Below, one piece after another: positions 46,501 through 57,801 of a stretch of DNA of 64,000 nt. Position 1 is the first letter of the stretch; each line of letters opens with the position of its first letter. Both the position numbers and the translations under genes were made by a program. This stretch comes from Manis javanica (lineage: Eukaryota; Chordata; Mammalia; Pholidota; Manidae). The notes beneath the pieces were generated by a model that was given only the letters and a program-made list of their open reading frames with translations, was not told the DNA's origin and ran no database searches. Location of the stretch: NCBI RefSeq assembly GCF_040802235.1, contig NC_133156.1, positions 183,346,351 to 183,410,350 on the forward strand, written 5' to 3'.

Positions 46501-49500
46501 TGTATGCCTAAATTTTATTTAGAAGTTTTTACCTTTTTTTATGAGAGCTATTGACTGTTAAGGGGCATAATTAATAATGAACAACCCCATTTGCTCTAAG
46601 TAGGATAAGTTAAATTGTCACCCTTATAGATATTACATCTTCTTGCATTTTATTGAAGTTGTAACCCTTCTGAGTTTTTCTTCTGGCTCTACAATAGATT
46701 GTTTCAAGAGTTTCCAGAATTGTATTTCCTTTTCCTTGTTCTGTAGGATTTTTTTTACACTTGCCATCTTTGAGGCCTGAACAGTAGGATTTGTTTTTTC
46801 TCACTTCCAACTAAGATCCAGACCTTTCAGACTAGATGGTGGTCATCAGTGAGCATAAGTGTGTCACTCTTGGCCACCCTGTCAATCCACTGTGTGATGA
46901 GCACCTCCTTTGCAGACCTGGAGTACAAGTTGACACACATAGTGTCCAGACCAATTTCTACTTTCTAGCAGGTGTACCCCTAACATGGCTCCATTCTTCT
47001 GAGGTAGCACATTCCCCTGCCTAATTCTCGTTCCTCTAACCCATGGAGTCACCTGCAAAACTGCAATTGACAGTGTGTACTGCTATTAGGGATCTTCCTG
47101 TCCCTACCCCTGCCTGAAGTGTTTAACTTGTGAATACTGCACCTCCCAGGATATAGTACAAAATTGCTGGTTCTCCTTCCTCCCACCCCTCCCCTCACGT
47201 ATACACACACTTCCAGAACCAGTTATTTCTTGGGAGGTGCTACTTCCAGATAGATGTAGTATTAGCATCCCCAAAAAGCAACACTGCTGTAGCATGGGGA
47301 CCCACCTCATGTTCTACTCGTTACAGACCTGGGATCTCTGTGACCACAAGAAAAAGTAGAGCAACAAACTTTCCACTGATCTCTCCTACATGAGATATTA
47401 CCCGAATAGGTTTATGCCAGTCCAGTGTGACCCACTTTGCAATTCATGAAAATGCCTCCAAGAATCTGGTTGTCATTGATTGGATCAAAGTTTCAAGCAC
47501 CTTTTAGTTTTTGTCTTTTTCTTTAGTTTCATAAATATAATAAGGGAAGTTGGGAGAGGCTTTTTTATACATTTCTAGCTAAATTTAAAGCCAGAAGTCA
47601 TTTCTTTGTGGCTACCTGTTTTGATGCATGAATTTAGATCTGTCATTAGGCAGAAAGGCAAATTGCCAGAAATCTGTGAAATAGGACTGTTTGACTTTGG
47701 TTGGGCATCAATTAAATAAAAAACAGAGCTCAAACCTCAGAGAATGCTATTATCTTGTCACTGGTGATGAGCTATTTACACAGGACCTGATTTGCCCAAT
47801 ACACAACAGATGTCACTGCACTGATTTTAGCACGAAAGACCCCCTTTCCTGTCTCTGCTCCATCAGCCTCCTCTTGATAAGTCACATTTTCCAACGTTGG
47901 GCCCGTCTTTGCCATCAGTGGAAACCTCCTGCAAGGTAGAACTCTGTCCTCAGTGAAGGGAAAACTCCAGTCTTGACTACTTGTTTTTCAAGTCTCCTTC
48001 CTGGGCTTATTCTTTTAAAACTATTTAATCAAGCAGTCAAAGCTGGAAAACTACAAGAGAAAAGGGTGGTCTGGTAGGACCCAGCAGAGGGAGAGGGTGA
48101 GCACTTATTAAGGTGCTTAACCCATAGGAGCTGATGAGGCTCACTCCTTCCTGGTAAAGGTGCCTTAATTCTCATACTAAAAAAAAAAATCCTGTTTTTC
48201 AAAAATTGTGATTTCAGACTTGCAGGGCTGACATAGATTTCTCAAAAACATGTTGAGTGGTGGTTGTTTTAGGATTTTGTTTTAGTAAAAGTTTTCAACA
48301 AGAAGGTTTCATATTACTGGAAGATTTAAGGAATTTTGTAAAAATTTAAATCACTCATCCATTGAATGAATATTTATTGAGAATCAGCTACATCCTAGAC
48401 TGTGGTAGGTCTCTAACTTTTCAACTGGAAAGGTAGGCATGAAACCAACAATTTTGCAAGTCCTCATGTAATTATAGTGGTGGTATGGGTATAATAGTTA
48501 CAAATTTAGATGAGAGAAGAGACCCTTTGCTTTTCTTAAGTTAAATTAAATATTGCTTGAGTATCCACTTGCCCAGGTTAATGAAGTTCACCCTGGTGGT
48601 CCCTGCTATCCTTGAGCTGATGTCATCCAGGGAAATAGGGTAAGGCCCCATTCCTCAGGCTGGATGGCTCCCACTTTGGCTGACCTTTATCCTGGCCCCT
48701 GTTGCCTTGTAGTGGCAGCCCATTCTTCTGGAGGGTCCACTCTCTCCATCCAAACCTGATGATGAGTGCCCCCACCAAAGGGACCTAGTTTGCAGACTTA
48801 GTGCCTGGACCCCACGAGCACCTCAGCAGGTGTCTACCAGATGCCTCACCGCTCCAGAGAAGGTGGTGGTGCATGGTCAGGCTCAGAGTATCAGCAACCT
48901 TCTTCTCCAGCCCTGATCCCTCATAATTCCAATGCCCATGCTGGCTCCCACTCCCCCTGCCGCCTAGGAGGCCCACAGCCTCTGGGGAATCCTTCCACTT
49001 AACAGCCCAAGAGAGAGTAGAGGGGCATCCATATCTGCCTTTTGGAGCCTGACAAAACACTCTGAGATGCGGACAAAGGAAATGCTACGAGTGCCCTTGA
49101 GAAGCCTGCAGGGTCCTATCAAAGCTTATGGGTGGCGCTGGACATGCTGAGGAATCAGAGGAGGCTTCCCAGAGGAAGTGGTATTTAGGCTGCGCTGTGA
49201 AGGGAAGTACGGGTTAACCAGGAAAGTTTTAGACTTGGTGGCATGGAATTTTACGTGTATGAGTGTATGTTTTCTGAGAATGTAGTAAGGGTGGGAAATT
49301 TATTAATGGAACTAGAAGGATGACATTTTGATTGTGAGCATAGCCAGGTGAGTACGACCACTTCAACGCAATCTCACAGTTAGAGATTTCCTACCTCCTT
49401 GAGACTTTTGGAGACATTCTAAGGAAACAGCTATTGGTTCTTACTTCCCAGCTAAATTCTGCAAGATCCAGGGACTTCAGAGATGTCTTCCAAATTTTAC

Positions 49501-49794
49501 GTTGTTGAGAATGATCTATAGAGGTAAATCATTAAATAAACTCCAGATTCTTCTTTGTTCTGACTTTGATTTTTTTCAGATCACTCACCACAACCATACA
49601 TGTGAAAACATGTTTAGTGTTAAGATTCCTGTGTGTAAAAATCTGCCCAGGTAGCACCCTTCCCAAAGGAAGGCATACTCATCACTCCTCCTGCTCTTAG
49701 TCACTGGATTCTCTAGCTCCTGTGCAGCTTCTTCTGGCTGTAATGTTTTCAAATAGTTTTTAAAAAATGTTCCTTTCTGTCTTTTTTTCTAAGC

Positions 49795-49934
49795 AAGAGT
49801 TTAAAAATGAGAATGAGCAAAGAGCTTTCAGAATCAAAATGCAGAGCAAACTGAAAAATTATGGTGACTTTTCCAAGTTTGAGCCTCCAGAAATAATGCA
49901 ATCAAATTCTACACTTTCAACAGTCCTTCTACAG
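49795..49934 (+). other. Candidate orphan exon
   Basis: A pyrimidine-rich tract (49768-49792) ending in AG precedes an open stretch encoding EFKNENEQRAFRIKMQSKLK and further protein-like residues, ending at CTACAG before GTACTC. The composition is protein-like, but the donor is weak and I recognise no family. Chance is quite possible. Confidence 0.2.
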
Positions 49935-50454
49935 GTACTCCATCTTCTCTAACTTGGTTCCAAGTTTTATCATCATTCCCAGTTATGCCAATTCCATTGT
50001 TATGTCAAAAGAAACAGTCTTCTCCATCACCAGCAAACTGCAGAGAGGTGACATGGAATATGAGCCGCACAGTCATGCAATTCATGAGGACCACTTAGTC
50101 ATTTGTGAATCTGGGTGCTAGTATTTCTATTATGTTGTGACCATAACTCCTGGCTGTTATTTTCTGTAAGATATGGAGGGGATTCCTTTCTTTTCCATGT
50201 AGGTAATACATAGAACAGCAGTCTCATCAGCTGAGCCAGCAGGGAAACTCCAAAGAGGTAAGGAGAGCTCTGAGATCTAAATAATATCACAACAAGCTGT
50301 GTCTTTAATGCCTCTTTGCAGAGGATCCTAGTGGTGGCAACATCCTTTCCTGGAGGGCTGGCCCTGCAAGAAAGATGGAATAATTTTTGTTTGGCTAGTG
50401 GCAGAGTTAGTGAAAGGAACAAATGTATACTGAGCCCACTCTGTGCCAGGCCCT

Positions 50455-50665
50455 GGATTTGGAGTTAGAAGTCCAGCCTTTAGATTCTTGCTTTGATACT
50501 TCCTGACTGTGTGATCCCAGACAAATCACTTAGTCTGTCTGAATCTCAGTTTACAATACAAATCTGTAAAATGGGGATATATTAGCAGCTTCACCACACA
50601 ATGGAAGCATCAAGTGAGATAATTATTCAGAAGCTCTTTATGAGTGGTACTGTGAGAGGGAAATG
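50455..50665 (+). repeat. MIR SINE
   Basis: Clear plus-strand MIR: 'cttgctttgatacttcctgactgtgtgatcccagacaaatcacttagtctgtctgaatctcag...ctgtaaaatggggatatattagc' and 'aagtgagataatt'. Confidence 0.85.
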
Positions 50666-51179
50666 TTGGTTATATTAATCAGTGTGATCTAACAGAAATA
50701 CTATAGAACCTGACTTACCTAGGAGGTCCTATCCAGGGGAGTTCCAAGGTCTGGCCTAATTGGAGAAGCAGGTCATGTGGCAGATTCCTGTCTGGCATCA
50801 GGAGGCCTGTGAGAACTGGCAGACCACATCCTAGTGACACTTAAGTCAAGGGCCAGACAAGAGATTCTGTAAGCAGGCACGTTTGCTTTAGATGAGGGGC
50901 TGTGGTTTCTGGATATAGGTAAAGATAGGGCACCAACAGGAACCAGATTAATCTGAGCTGTTTACTGGTATGTTTACAAGCATGTGCCATCAAGTTTGTA
51001 TAGCTCTCACACAAAAAAATATTAAAACCCAGAGGTCCAGTTATGATTTTCTTTGTTCTTAGTTGAGAATGACATACACACTAAAGGGGAAAAAAGTTAA
51101 GTGAATCACATATGAACAAGAGCCAATTAAATTTTGATTTTTTTAAAATGAGCAATAGATGTTAAGCATTTTTTAATTT

Positions 51180-51335
51180 TATAATCATTTTATTTTTTAT
51201 ATTGAAGTACATACAGTAAAATACACATATCTTAGTGTACAGCTTGATGAATTTTGACATGTGTAAACACTCATGTGGCTGTTGCCCAGATCAAGATATC
51301 AAGCATTCCCAGTCATTTTCCTCCTTCACCTATTT
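51180..51335 (-). mobile_element. Old L1 3' UTR, reverse strand
   Basis: 'attttatattgaagtacatacagtaaaatacacatatcttagtgtacagcttgatgaattttgacatgtg' and 'ctgttgcccagatcaagatatc' are a reversed old L1 3' UTR. Confidence 0.7.
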
Positions 51336-52489
51336 CATTTTGTCATTTAAAAAATAAAATAACATATTAACATGCTCTCTGGAAACTAAGGACAACACAT
51401 AAAATACCACTCATTAAAATTAAGTGAAAAATCATTTGAATGCTTAGTTTCTCACATTGATGATAAGCAGAGGGAGGAAGTGAAAGATGGGCAGAGCGTA
51501 AAGTAAAGAGGAGAAGGGAAGGCGGGCAGGCAAGCGAGGCAGGGGAGGGAGCCGACAGGGCAAAGGCAGAGCGGAGGCCGGGGGCCTTGGACTGAGTGTG
51601 GAGTCAGAGGCACTGCTCTTGTCACGGGAAGCACGGCCTCCAAATAAGTTTCTGCTGCCTTTGGTTTGCTGCTCTAGAAATAAGAGTGACCACTTCTGCT
51701 CTAGAAATAAGCCCATCCACCCATTTTAAGAATGAATGCTTGTTTCCCTTGGAACTCCGAAGAGTTTGTGGTGACAGAAGGCAGGGCTTAAGTTTGAGGA
51801 ATGTTTTTCGTGTGATCTTAGTCATAGCTTAAAATTGGCTAGCTCACTTTTTCCCATGCTCCTGCTGGTGGCCTTAAAGAAGGAGGAATGGTCCCCCTCC
51901 CTGGGCGCCTAGCCCACTGCTTTGTATCAGACCCGCAGAGATTCAGATCTGAATTGCCTCCAGAGGAGAGCTGACTGGGGAACCCTACGGATCTGGAACA
52001 TGACGGGCATCACCTCAGAAACGGCCTCTGATGATGTTAGTGACAGGCGAGGTCTGACAGGGCAGAGGATGAGAACGTTGATCAGACTCATGGTCTTCCC
52101 TTCCCCCTTCAATGCCATTTCCTACGCACACCCCAGCCCTGCTGGGGATCTCCCTCATCACAGGGGACTATTCTCAACTTCACGGGAAGAATACATCAAA
52201 CTCTGAGCACAGGGTCAGATGTGGAGTGCAAAAGCCCCTCCCACAGTTTCTATGTCACCTCCTCTGGTAGTTATTGATATTAGGGTAGTTACTCAAGAAC
52301 AAGCCAGCATCAGACAGAAAATCCCCATCCTTGGCAGCTGTGTCTTGCCGGTCCTACACATGTACCAGTTTAGTCCCCACTTCCTGAATCAGGCAAACCT
52401 TCAACTGCCTATTCCCCTTGAGGCGATGAGAGTCACAAGTCACAACAGTAGCAGAACCATGCATGGCACCATCTCCATGCATCAGGCCC

Positions 52490-52700
52490 TGACTACGCCC
52501 TTAAGACACAGCCTCTCGTCGAATCCTCATTAATAACTCTATGTGCTGAGTGTATGCTTATCCATTTTACAGGGAAGAAAATTGTCCTTGTGTCATTAGT
52601 GCCAGAGCTGGAATTTGAATCCAGAAACTACAAACATCCATACAATTTCCAACATGCCACTGTGGACTCCACGAGCCCATTGCCTAGTCTCCAACATAAT
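52490..52700 (-). repeat. MIR SINE, reverse strand
   Basis: 'tcgaatcctcattaataactctatgtgctg...cttatccattttacagggaagaaaattg' followed by 'gccagagctggaatttgaatccag' and 'catgccactgtggactcc' is a reversed MIR. Confidence 0.8.
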
Positions 52701-54126
52701 CTTCCAATGTAGACCCACCTTAACTTTTGTGATTTAAAATCTCCTTTGATAAAACCTCTACCCCTTTGTAGGTCTCCTTTTCTAAGAGGTGGGGATTTGA
52801 GTGACTATCTGCAAGGAAAAGAGAATTTCTATGTGTGTGTGGGAGGTTGGGCTGGAGGGAGGAGGAGGAAGCATGGCCGAGAAATAGGTGGGTGCTGCCA
52901 GCCTAGAATGAGCTTATTGCAAAAGGTCAAAGGTCACTTGCCCCCTGACCAAGGTACTGGGAATGCCCCCTTTCCTGGGAAATGAATGGACAATTCAGGG
53001 GCCTGGTCAGTCACTGCTACTTCTTAGCCTTAAGCCATAAATCTAAGAAAATAATAATAAACAAGGGAAGCTCTTTAAAACTCCCTCAGCAATCTAATCT
53101 CATTGATTTTTATTCAGGGAAGATGCCAAAAATCTCCGACTTGCTACAATTTGTTTTTTTGTGAGAAACTGAAAAGAGGGAAAACTTAAATGTTTTTGCT
53201 GTCCCTCATTTGAACGTTTCTAATCCAAAGTAAACAGGGGCCCTCTGTCCTTTGTGCTGGATGGTGTCAGACACAGGGGCCTTGTCTGAGGAGCACGGTA
53301 TCGGTCGGTCACAGGCCCCAGGGCACACTGAGCCCAGTGTCAGGGCGAGTGAGATGGGCCCCGACGCCTGCCGTGCCTGCAGCGGGGCAAACAGCTGATG
53401 CTCAGACTCATCTCTCCCGACCCCCAGAATCATCTCTACCTCAGCAGAAACCAGAAACCCTCCCAGCTCTCATTCTCGGCAGCTCTGAAAGCCACCAAAC
53501 TGCTCACTGCCTTTCTTCCCCATAGACACAAGTTTGTCTCTTCCTACAAAAGCGAAATGAATATGTGGTATATTCATACCTGGAGAAGTAGAGAGGAGAA
53601 CAGAGACTCACTCAATTTAACCACCCAGACATAAGTGTGAAACATTATGGTGTATCTCTGTTTCTCTGTTCATATATTATTAAAAATGTATATTAATATA
53701 TTTATAGGGGAAGGACATTTGGATCACACTATACTATTCTCAAGGCTGTATTGTAAATAATCATCTCCCAAAATGTCAATTGGATTAAAACAATGAGGTT
53801 GTAAAAGGTGGTGGAATATAGATTAATACTTATTTGTTGTTGTTAACCTGAGGGTAAACGCATAAGCTTTAGAGAGTCTATAAATGCATATAATAATATG
53901 TACAATTTGGTACATATATAGATATGGCTATAGATACAAACATAACTCTATGGAGGGAGCAAAGAAGATAGTTCATAGTTTTCATCAGATTCTCCAAGGT
54001 ATATGGCCACCAAAAACCAGGAATTTATATTAACTTGGCTTGGAGGAACATACCTAATGTAGGAAACTGCCTATAGCTGACAGGAAAGTTAATAGGTCTA
54101 ACTATTCTGTAGGGCAGTGTGGGTAC

Positions 54127-54156
54127 TCTGTGTGTATGCGGTGTGTGTGTGTGTGC
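54127..54156. repeat. (GT)n microsatellite
   Basis: A short GT-dinucleotide run with an interruption. Confidence 0.8.
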
Positions 54157-54589
54157 TTTAAAATATGCATAAGAGCATATTTTGAAGTTAAAATAATGCA
54201 AGACCCTGTAAACTGGAGGCAGAGATAGACAAACAAATTATTACTAGAGAATATAAAGCCTGAGTGTGGGCAGGACCAAGAATATAACAGATTTGTGGCA
54301 TGATAAGGTATTATTTCAAATCAGTGGGGCAAGAATGAATAAAGGTAATGAATAACAAAACCCTTAAGATTCTTCCCCACCAAATCAAATTGTATGGAGA
54401 AGGTCACGGAGCATCCTTGTTCAGTTCCTGCCTCTCATGCGAACACCTCTAACATTTTCACATGAAAGATTTTATTCTCGCCTATTTGGTATTCCTTATG
54501 TTCATGAAGTACCTATTTCTAGTTAACTAAGACCTTTTCCTACAACTATAGTGATAATTATGTTTTCTCTTTGATTTTAAAATGCAAAC

Positions 54590-54728
54590 AAAATATAACT
54601 ATGTATAGATGGATGTTAACTAGACTTATTGTGGTGATCATTTCACCATACATAAAAATATACCTAATTATGTTGTATACCTGAAACTAATATGCTATAT
54701 GTCAGTTACATCTCAATTTTTAAAATGT
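54590..54728 (+). mobile_element. L1 3' UTR terminus
   Basis: 'gatggatgttaactagacttattgtggtgatcatttcaccatac...tgttgtatacctgaaactaatatgctatatgtcagtt' is the 3' end of an L1MA-like element. Confidence 0.85.
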
Positions 54729-54764
54729 AATTATTTATGTTATTAAAATATTACCTGAATTACC

Positions 54765-55095
54765 AGAAAAAACTCTACTTGGTCATAGCATATTGTTTTT
54801 AATAACATTTTGAATTTCATTTGCCTTTTTTCATCTGTGCTCTTAAGTCAGATGGGTCTTTAGTTTGTTTTTTTTTCCTTTTTGTTTGTTTTTGCTACTT
54901 TTGTTAGGTTGGGAAAGCAGAGTTACATTAGTTTGAAAATTGAATTGGGATGCTTTCCATCCTCTTTTATGTTCTGGAACATTTTAAAACAGCAAGGACA
55001 TTAAATTCCTTGAGGGCTAAAGGAAATATACTTTAGAACTCTATGGAATAAGCACCTGATATGGAATAATTTAACATATTTTCTATTTCTTTTCT
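54765..55095 (-). mobile_element. Old L1 ORF2 fragment, reverse strand (provirus target)
   Basis: Reversed ORF2: 'ctctacttggtcatagcatattg...aacattttgaatttcatttgcc...catctgtgctcttaagtcagatgggtc' is the MHDQVGF to NYRPIS region on the minus strand. The provirus inserted into it. The same L1 appears to continue after 63943 ('cttggcaattatgtattcctagaaa'). Confidence 0.75.
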
Positions 55096-55101
55096 AATTA
55101 T
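55096..55101 (+). repeat. Left 6-bp target-site duplication of the provirus
   Basis: AATTAT directly precedes TG of the 5' LTR and recurs at 63937-63942. Six bp is the size typical of betaretroviral integration. Confidence 0.95.
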
Positions 55102-55489
55102 TGATGGGAGCCACACAAAGACAACAAGATGGCCACAGTTCATGAGGTTCCTGCTTCACTTCTTGGAGATTAGCTACGAGCCCGCGCGCGCCAACAAGGA
55201 AGCCCGCGCGCGCCAAGAGATACTCTTCTCCCCCTCCTTCCCCATTATCGTATACCAATCAGAATGTAACTCGCTGCGCCACCCCTGCTATGCAGCCAAT
55301 CCCCTGCCTACAAGTATCCTATGGCCCACTCTGCCCCTGAACACTGGTGTATATCTACCCCCGTCTTACAATAAAATTCGAAGGCTTGATCAGAATACTG
55401 TCTTGCCTTCGCTCTTCTCTCGCCCCCATTTTCTTTCAGGTCGGATCCCCCTCGTCCCCACAAATAACTAAGTCCCGCTGGACGGGACA
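55102..55489 (+). repeat. 5' LTR (388 bp)
   Basis: TG...CA boundaries. U3 has CCAAT boxes at 55255-55259 and 55296-55300 and a duplicated CpG-rich block. AATAAA is at 55370-55375. A GTGTATATC stretch at about 55351 could serve as the TATA element, making R very short, but the start site is not certain. Confidence 0.95.
55180..55216 (+). repeat. Duplicated 15-bp CpG-rich block in U3
   Basis: GCCCGCGCGCGCCAA occurs at 55180-55194 and 55202-55216, 22 bp apart start to start. It is present identically in the 3' LTR. It could be a duplicated factor site (inference). Confidence 0.9.
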
Positions 55490-55491
55490 AG

Positions 55492-55509
55492 TGGCGCCCA
55501 ACGTGGGGC
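55492..55509 (+). promoter_or_regulatory. Primer binding site, tRNA-Lys1,2
   Basis: TGGCGCCCAACGTGGGGC starts 2 bp after the LTR end. It is complementary to the 3' end of tRNA-Lys1,2, the primer used by type-D simian viruses. The Lys3 form would read differently after TGGCGCCC. Confidence 0.95.
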
Positions 55510-55618
55510 CAGAGGCGCGGATCCTTCGCAGGCGGACCCCCGAGTAAGATATCGTCTGGCCAGACCCCTTCTTGATGAAACAATAGGAGACGCCTTTCGC
55601 CGCTCACGGAGGTCGTCG

Positions 55619-55633
55619 TCCCTGGTGAGTACC
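55619..55633 (+). promoter_or_regulatory. Major splice donor in the leader
   Basis: CCCTG|GTGAGTACC is a near-consensus donor, with GT at 55625-55626, between the PBS and the gag ATG. It is the expected place for the donor of the env mRNA. Confidence 0.75.
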
Positions 55634-55650
55634 GGCCGCCTTATAAGAAA

Positions 55651-57801
55651 ATGGGAACTAGATTAAGTAAAGAAGCGGTCTTCATAAGAGACCTAAAAAG
55701 TTCGCTTAGGGAGAGAGGAGTTCGAGTTAAAAAGAAAGACTTGGTAAAGTTTTTTATTTTTGTTGATGAAGTCTGTCCGTGGTTTATTGTTAATGGCCCC
55801 GAAATTCATCCTAAAAAATGGCAGAAAGTAGGTAGAGATTTAAATGATTATCTTATCAAAAACGGCCCTGACTCTGTTCCTGTTTCAGTATTTTCCTATT
55901 GGAGTCTTATCAGAGATATTGTTGAAAATACTGACCCTGATAAACGTCAACTCTTGTCAGTGGCAGAATATTGCCTCCGCCCCCTATCTCGGGCGGCCTC
56001 AAAATCGTCTCTTTCGAGTGATCCCCCTGCTCCAAAATCAGCTAAATCCCCCTCCCCTAGCCTAACACCATCTTTGCTCGGTGCCCTCCACGATACCCCT
56101 CCCAAATGTTGCATTTATCCGCCTCTCCCTCGAGATTCGGACTTTGTCGATACACAAAAGGTTTTTCCGGTCGTGACTAAGAGCCAAAATAGCGAACCTT
56201 TAGATCCGGGAGACGCGGCCGAACTAGAAGACGAGGCGGCCAGGTATCACAACCCAGATTGGCCCCTTGCCGCCCCGTCGCTTAACCCCCCTTCTTACAC
56301 TCCCCCTATTCAGCCTCCCAATGTTTGCGCCTCGGCCTTTTTGCCCCCGTCGGCCCCTCCGCTACCCCCTCCGGCTCCCGGTCCTGTTAGCCCCCCTACC
56401 AGCACTGAAGACCTAATAGCACAGATAGTGGAACAAAGAATAACTTGCCATCTCCAAAAATTGGTTGTCTCCCAACCAGTTCGTCCCTCATTATCTTCGC
56501 AAAGGAGCCTCTCTAAGAAACCGCTTACAGCCACAAAACCTAAAAAACTGCTCTTTCCTGTTCTTACCCGGGCCTCCGCCCGCTCTGGCCCCACCTCCAC
56601 AACACGTAGCCCGGAAGAGGGCGATCTTGAAAGCGATGGTGAAGACGCCCCTGCTGCTCAGGAATTAGAAAGTGAGGGAGAAGAGCAGGCTGAGCCAGAG
56701 CCGGCCGAGCCTGCCGATGGCCCTAGAGAATTTCACAAAATCCATTTCAAAAGCTTAAAAGAGCTGAACGCGGCCGTTAAAGCTTATGGCCCCAATGCCC
56801 CTTTTACCCTTTCTGTTCTTGATTCGCTGTCTCGAGGAGGACATTTACTCCCAGGTGAATGGCTGCGTATAGTCCAGGCTGTGCTTACCCGTGGTCAGTT
56901 TCTAACTTGGAAGGCAGATTTTGCTGACCGCTGTCAGACCATCGCTGCTGCCAATGTAAAAGACCCTCATTCCCCAACAGCGTCCTGGACGTTTGATAAG
57001 CTTACGGGACAGGGCAGATATATCTCTGAAACCAGGCAGCAGCGCCTTCCCCTTGGTCTTTTATCTCAAGTGAAAGATGCCGCTTTGGGCGCTTGGATAT
57101 CACTCCCTGCTTCCGGGACTGCTAACACTCCTCTAACTAAGATCACTCAAAGCTCGCAAGAAGACTATAGCGAATTTGTTAGCAGACTGTTAGAGGCCGC
57201 CGAAAGGACCCTTGGTTCCGCGGCTGCCAATGATAAGATTGTAAAACAGCTAGCCTATGAAAACGCCAATTCGGCATGTCGAGCCGTCCTCCGCGGTAAG
57301 ACTCGAGACAAAACTCTTGATGAAATGCTGAGAATGTGTAGAGATGTCGATCCTTTTACATCCAAAGTCCAAGCCCTTTTAGCTGTAGGTGCCGCTGTTC
57401 AGACTCCCCCGGCTTCTTATCCTCCTTCCTTCCCCAGGGGCGCACCGCCTATGCGTAACTGCTTTAAATGTGGACAGCCAGGCCATTTCGCTCGCCAATG
57501 CCCTACCACAGCTCCTCCTCCTAGAGTTGGGACAGTCCCCGGTATTTGCCCTCGCTGCCATAAGGGGCGGCACTGGGCCAAAGAGTGCCGTAACAATCCA
57601 ACAAATCCTTTTTACAGTACCACAAATCCTTTCACCCCCCCTTTTCAGGGAAACGGGCTGAGGGGCCAGCCCCGGGCCCCCCAGCCAATTCCATTTCAGC
57701 CGGCCTCGGGGAACAGCCTAGCTGTAGCACTCCCGCCCTCTATCGGGCCACACCCGGGAGTGCAGGACTTGACCTCTGTGCCTCCTCCTCAACAATATTA
57801 A
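55651..57801 (+). CDS. gag: Gag polyprotein, betaretroviral, intact
   Basis: The 716-aa precursor builds the virus core. MGTRLSKE at the start is an N-myristoylation context, and a VCPWF region around residue 48 recalls the type-D matrix retention motif. A Pro-rich stretch holds two late-domain motifs, PPSY (213-216) and PSAP (233-236), for ESCRT-mediated budding. An acidic Glu-rich region (about 325-355) precedes capsid (about 358-575) with the major homology region from about 500 (QSSQEDYSEFVSRLLEAAE). Nucleocapsid has two CCHC knuckles at 604-617 (CFKCGQPGHFARQC) and 633-646 (CPRCHKGRHWAKEC). A frameshift signal at 57648 leads into pro. No defect is seen. Confidence 0.96.
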   Translation: MGTRLSKEAVFIRDLKSSLRERGVRVKKKDLVKFFIFVDEVCPWFIVNGPEIHPKKWQKVGRDLNDYLIKNGPDSVPVSVFSYWSLIRDIVENTDPDKRQLLSVAEYCLRPLSRAASKSSLSSDPPAPKSAKSPSPSLTPSLLGALHDTPPKCCIYPPLPRDSDFVDTQKVFPVVTKSQNSEPLDPGDAAELEDEAARYHNPDWPLAAPSLNPPSYTPPIQPPNVCASAFLPPSAPPLPPPAPGPVSPPTSTEDLIAQIVEQRITCHLQKLVVSQPVRPSLSSQRSLSKKPLTATKPKKLLFPVLTRASARSGPTSTTRSPEEGDLESDGEDAPAAQELESEGEEQAEPEPAEPADGPREFHKIHFKSLKELNAAVKAYGPNAPFTLSVLDSLSRGGHLLPGEWLRIVQAVLTRGQFLTWKADFADRCQTIAAANVKDPHSPTASWTFDKLTGQGRYISETRQQRLPLGLLSQVKDAALGAWISLPASGTANTPLTKITQSSQEDYSEFVSRLLEAAERTLGSAAANDKIVKQLAYENANSACRAVLRGKTRDKTLDEMLRMCRDVDPFTSKVQALLAVGAAVQTPPASYPPSFPRGAPPMRNCFKCGQPGHFARQCPTTAPPPRVGTVPGICPRCHKGRHWAKECRNNPTNPFYSTTNPFTPPFQGNGLRGQPRAPQPIPFQPASGNSLAVALPPSIGPHPGVQDLTSVPPPQQY
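57648..57680 (+). promoter_or_regulatory. Gag-pro -1 frameshift signal
   Basis: GGGAAAC (57648-57654) is read G GGA AAC in the gag frame, matching X XXY YYZ. A GC stem begins 7 nt later: GGGGCC (57662-57667) pairs with GGCCCC (57675-57680). Neighbouring G/C runs could add a pseudoknot. The same heptamer is used by type-D viruses. Confidence 0.9.

Larger units (their letters stand above)
46501..51179. other. Intergenic DNA with one MIR and one candidate exon
   Basis: No gene is established. 48350-48410 has a 'gaatgaatatttattgagaatcagctacatcc' block typical of L2/MIR-class relics. A possible orphan exon (49795-49934) and a MIR (50455-50665) are listed separately. Confidence 0.4.
51336..54589. 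other. Intergenic DNA, mostly single-copy
   Basis: 51470-51600 is purine-rich. A MIR is at about 52490-52700 and a GT microsatellite at 54127-54156. No gene is supported. Confidence 0.4.

Noticed and set aside
55142..55471. 109-codon frame repeated identically at 63589-63918
   Set aside because: It lies within the LTRs and is duplicated because the LTRs are. Composition is unlike a protein. An LTR-encoded gene, as in MMTV, was considered, but the frame is short and has no recognisable relation.
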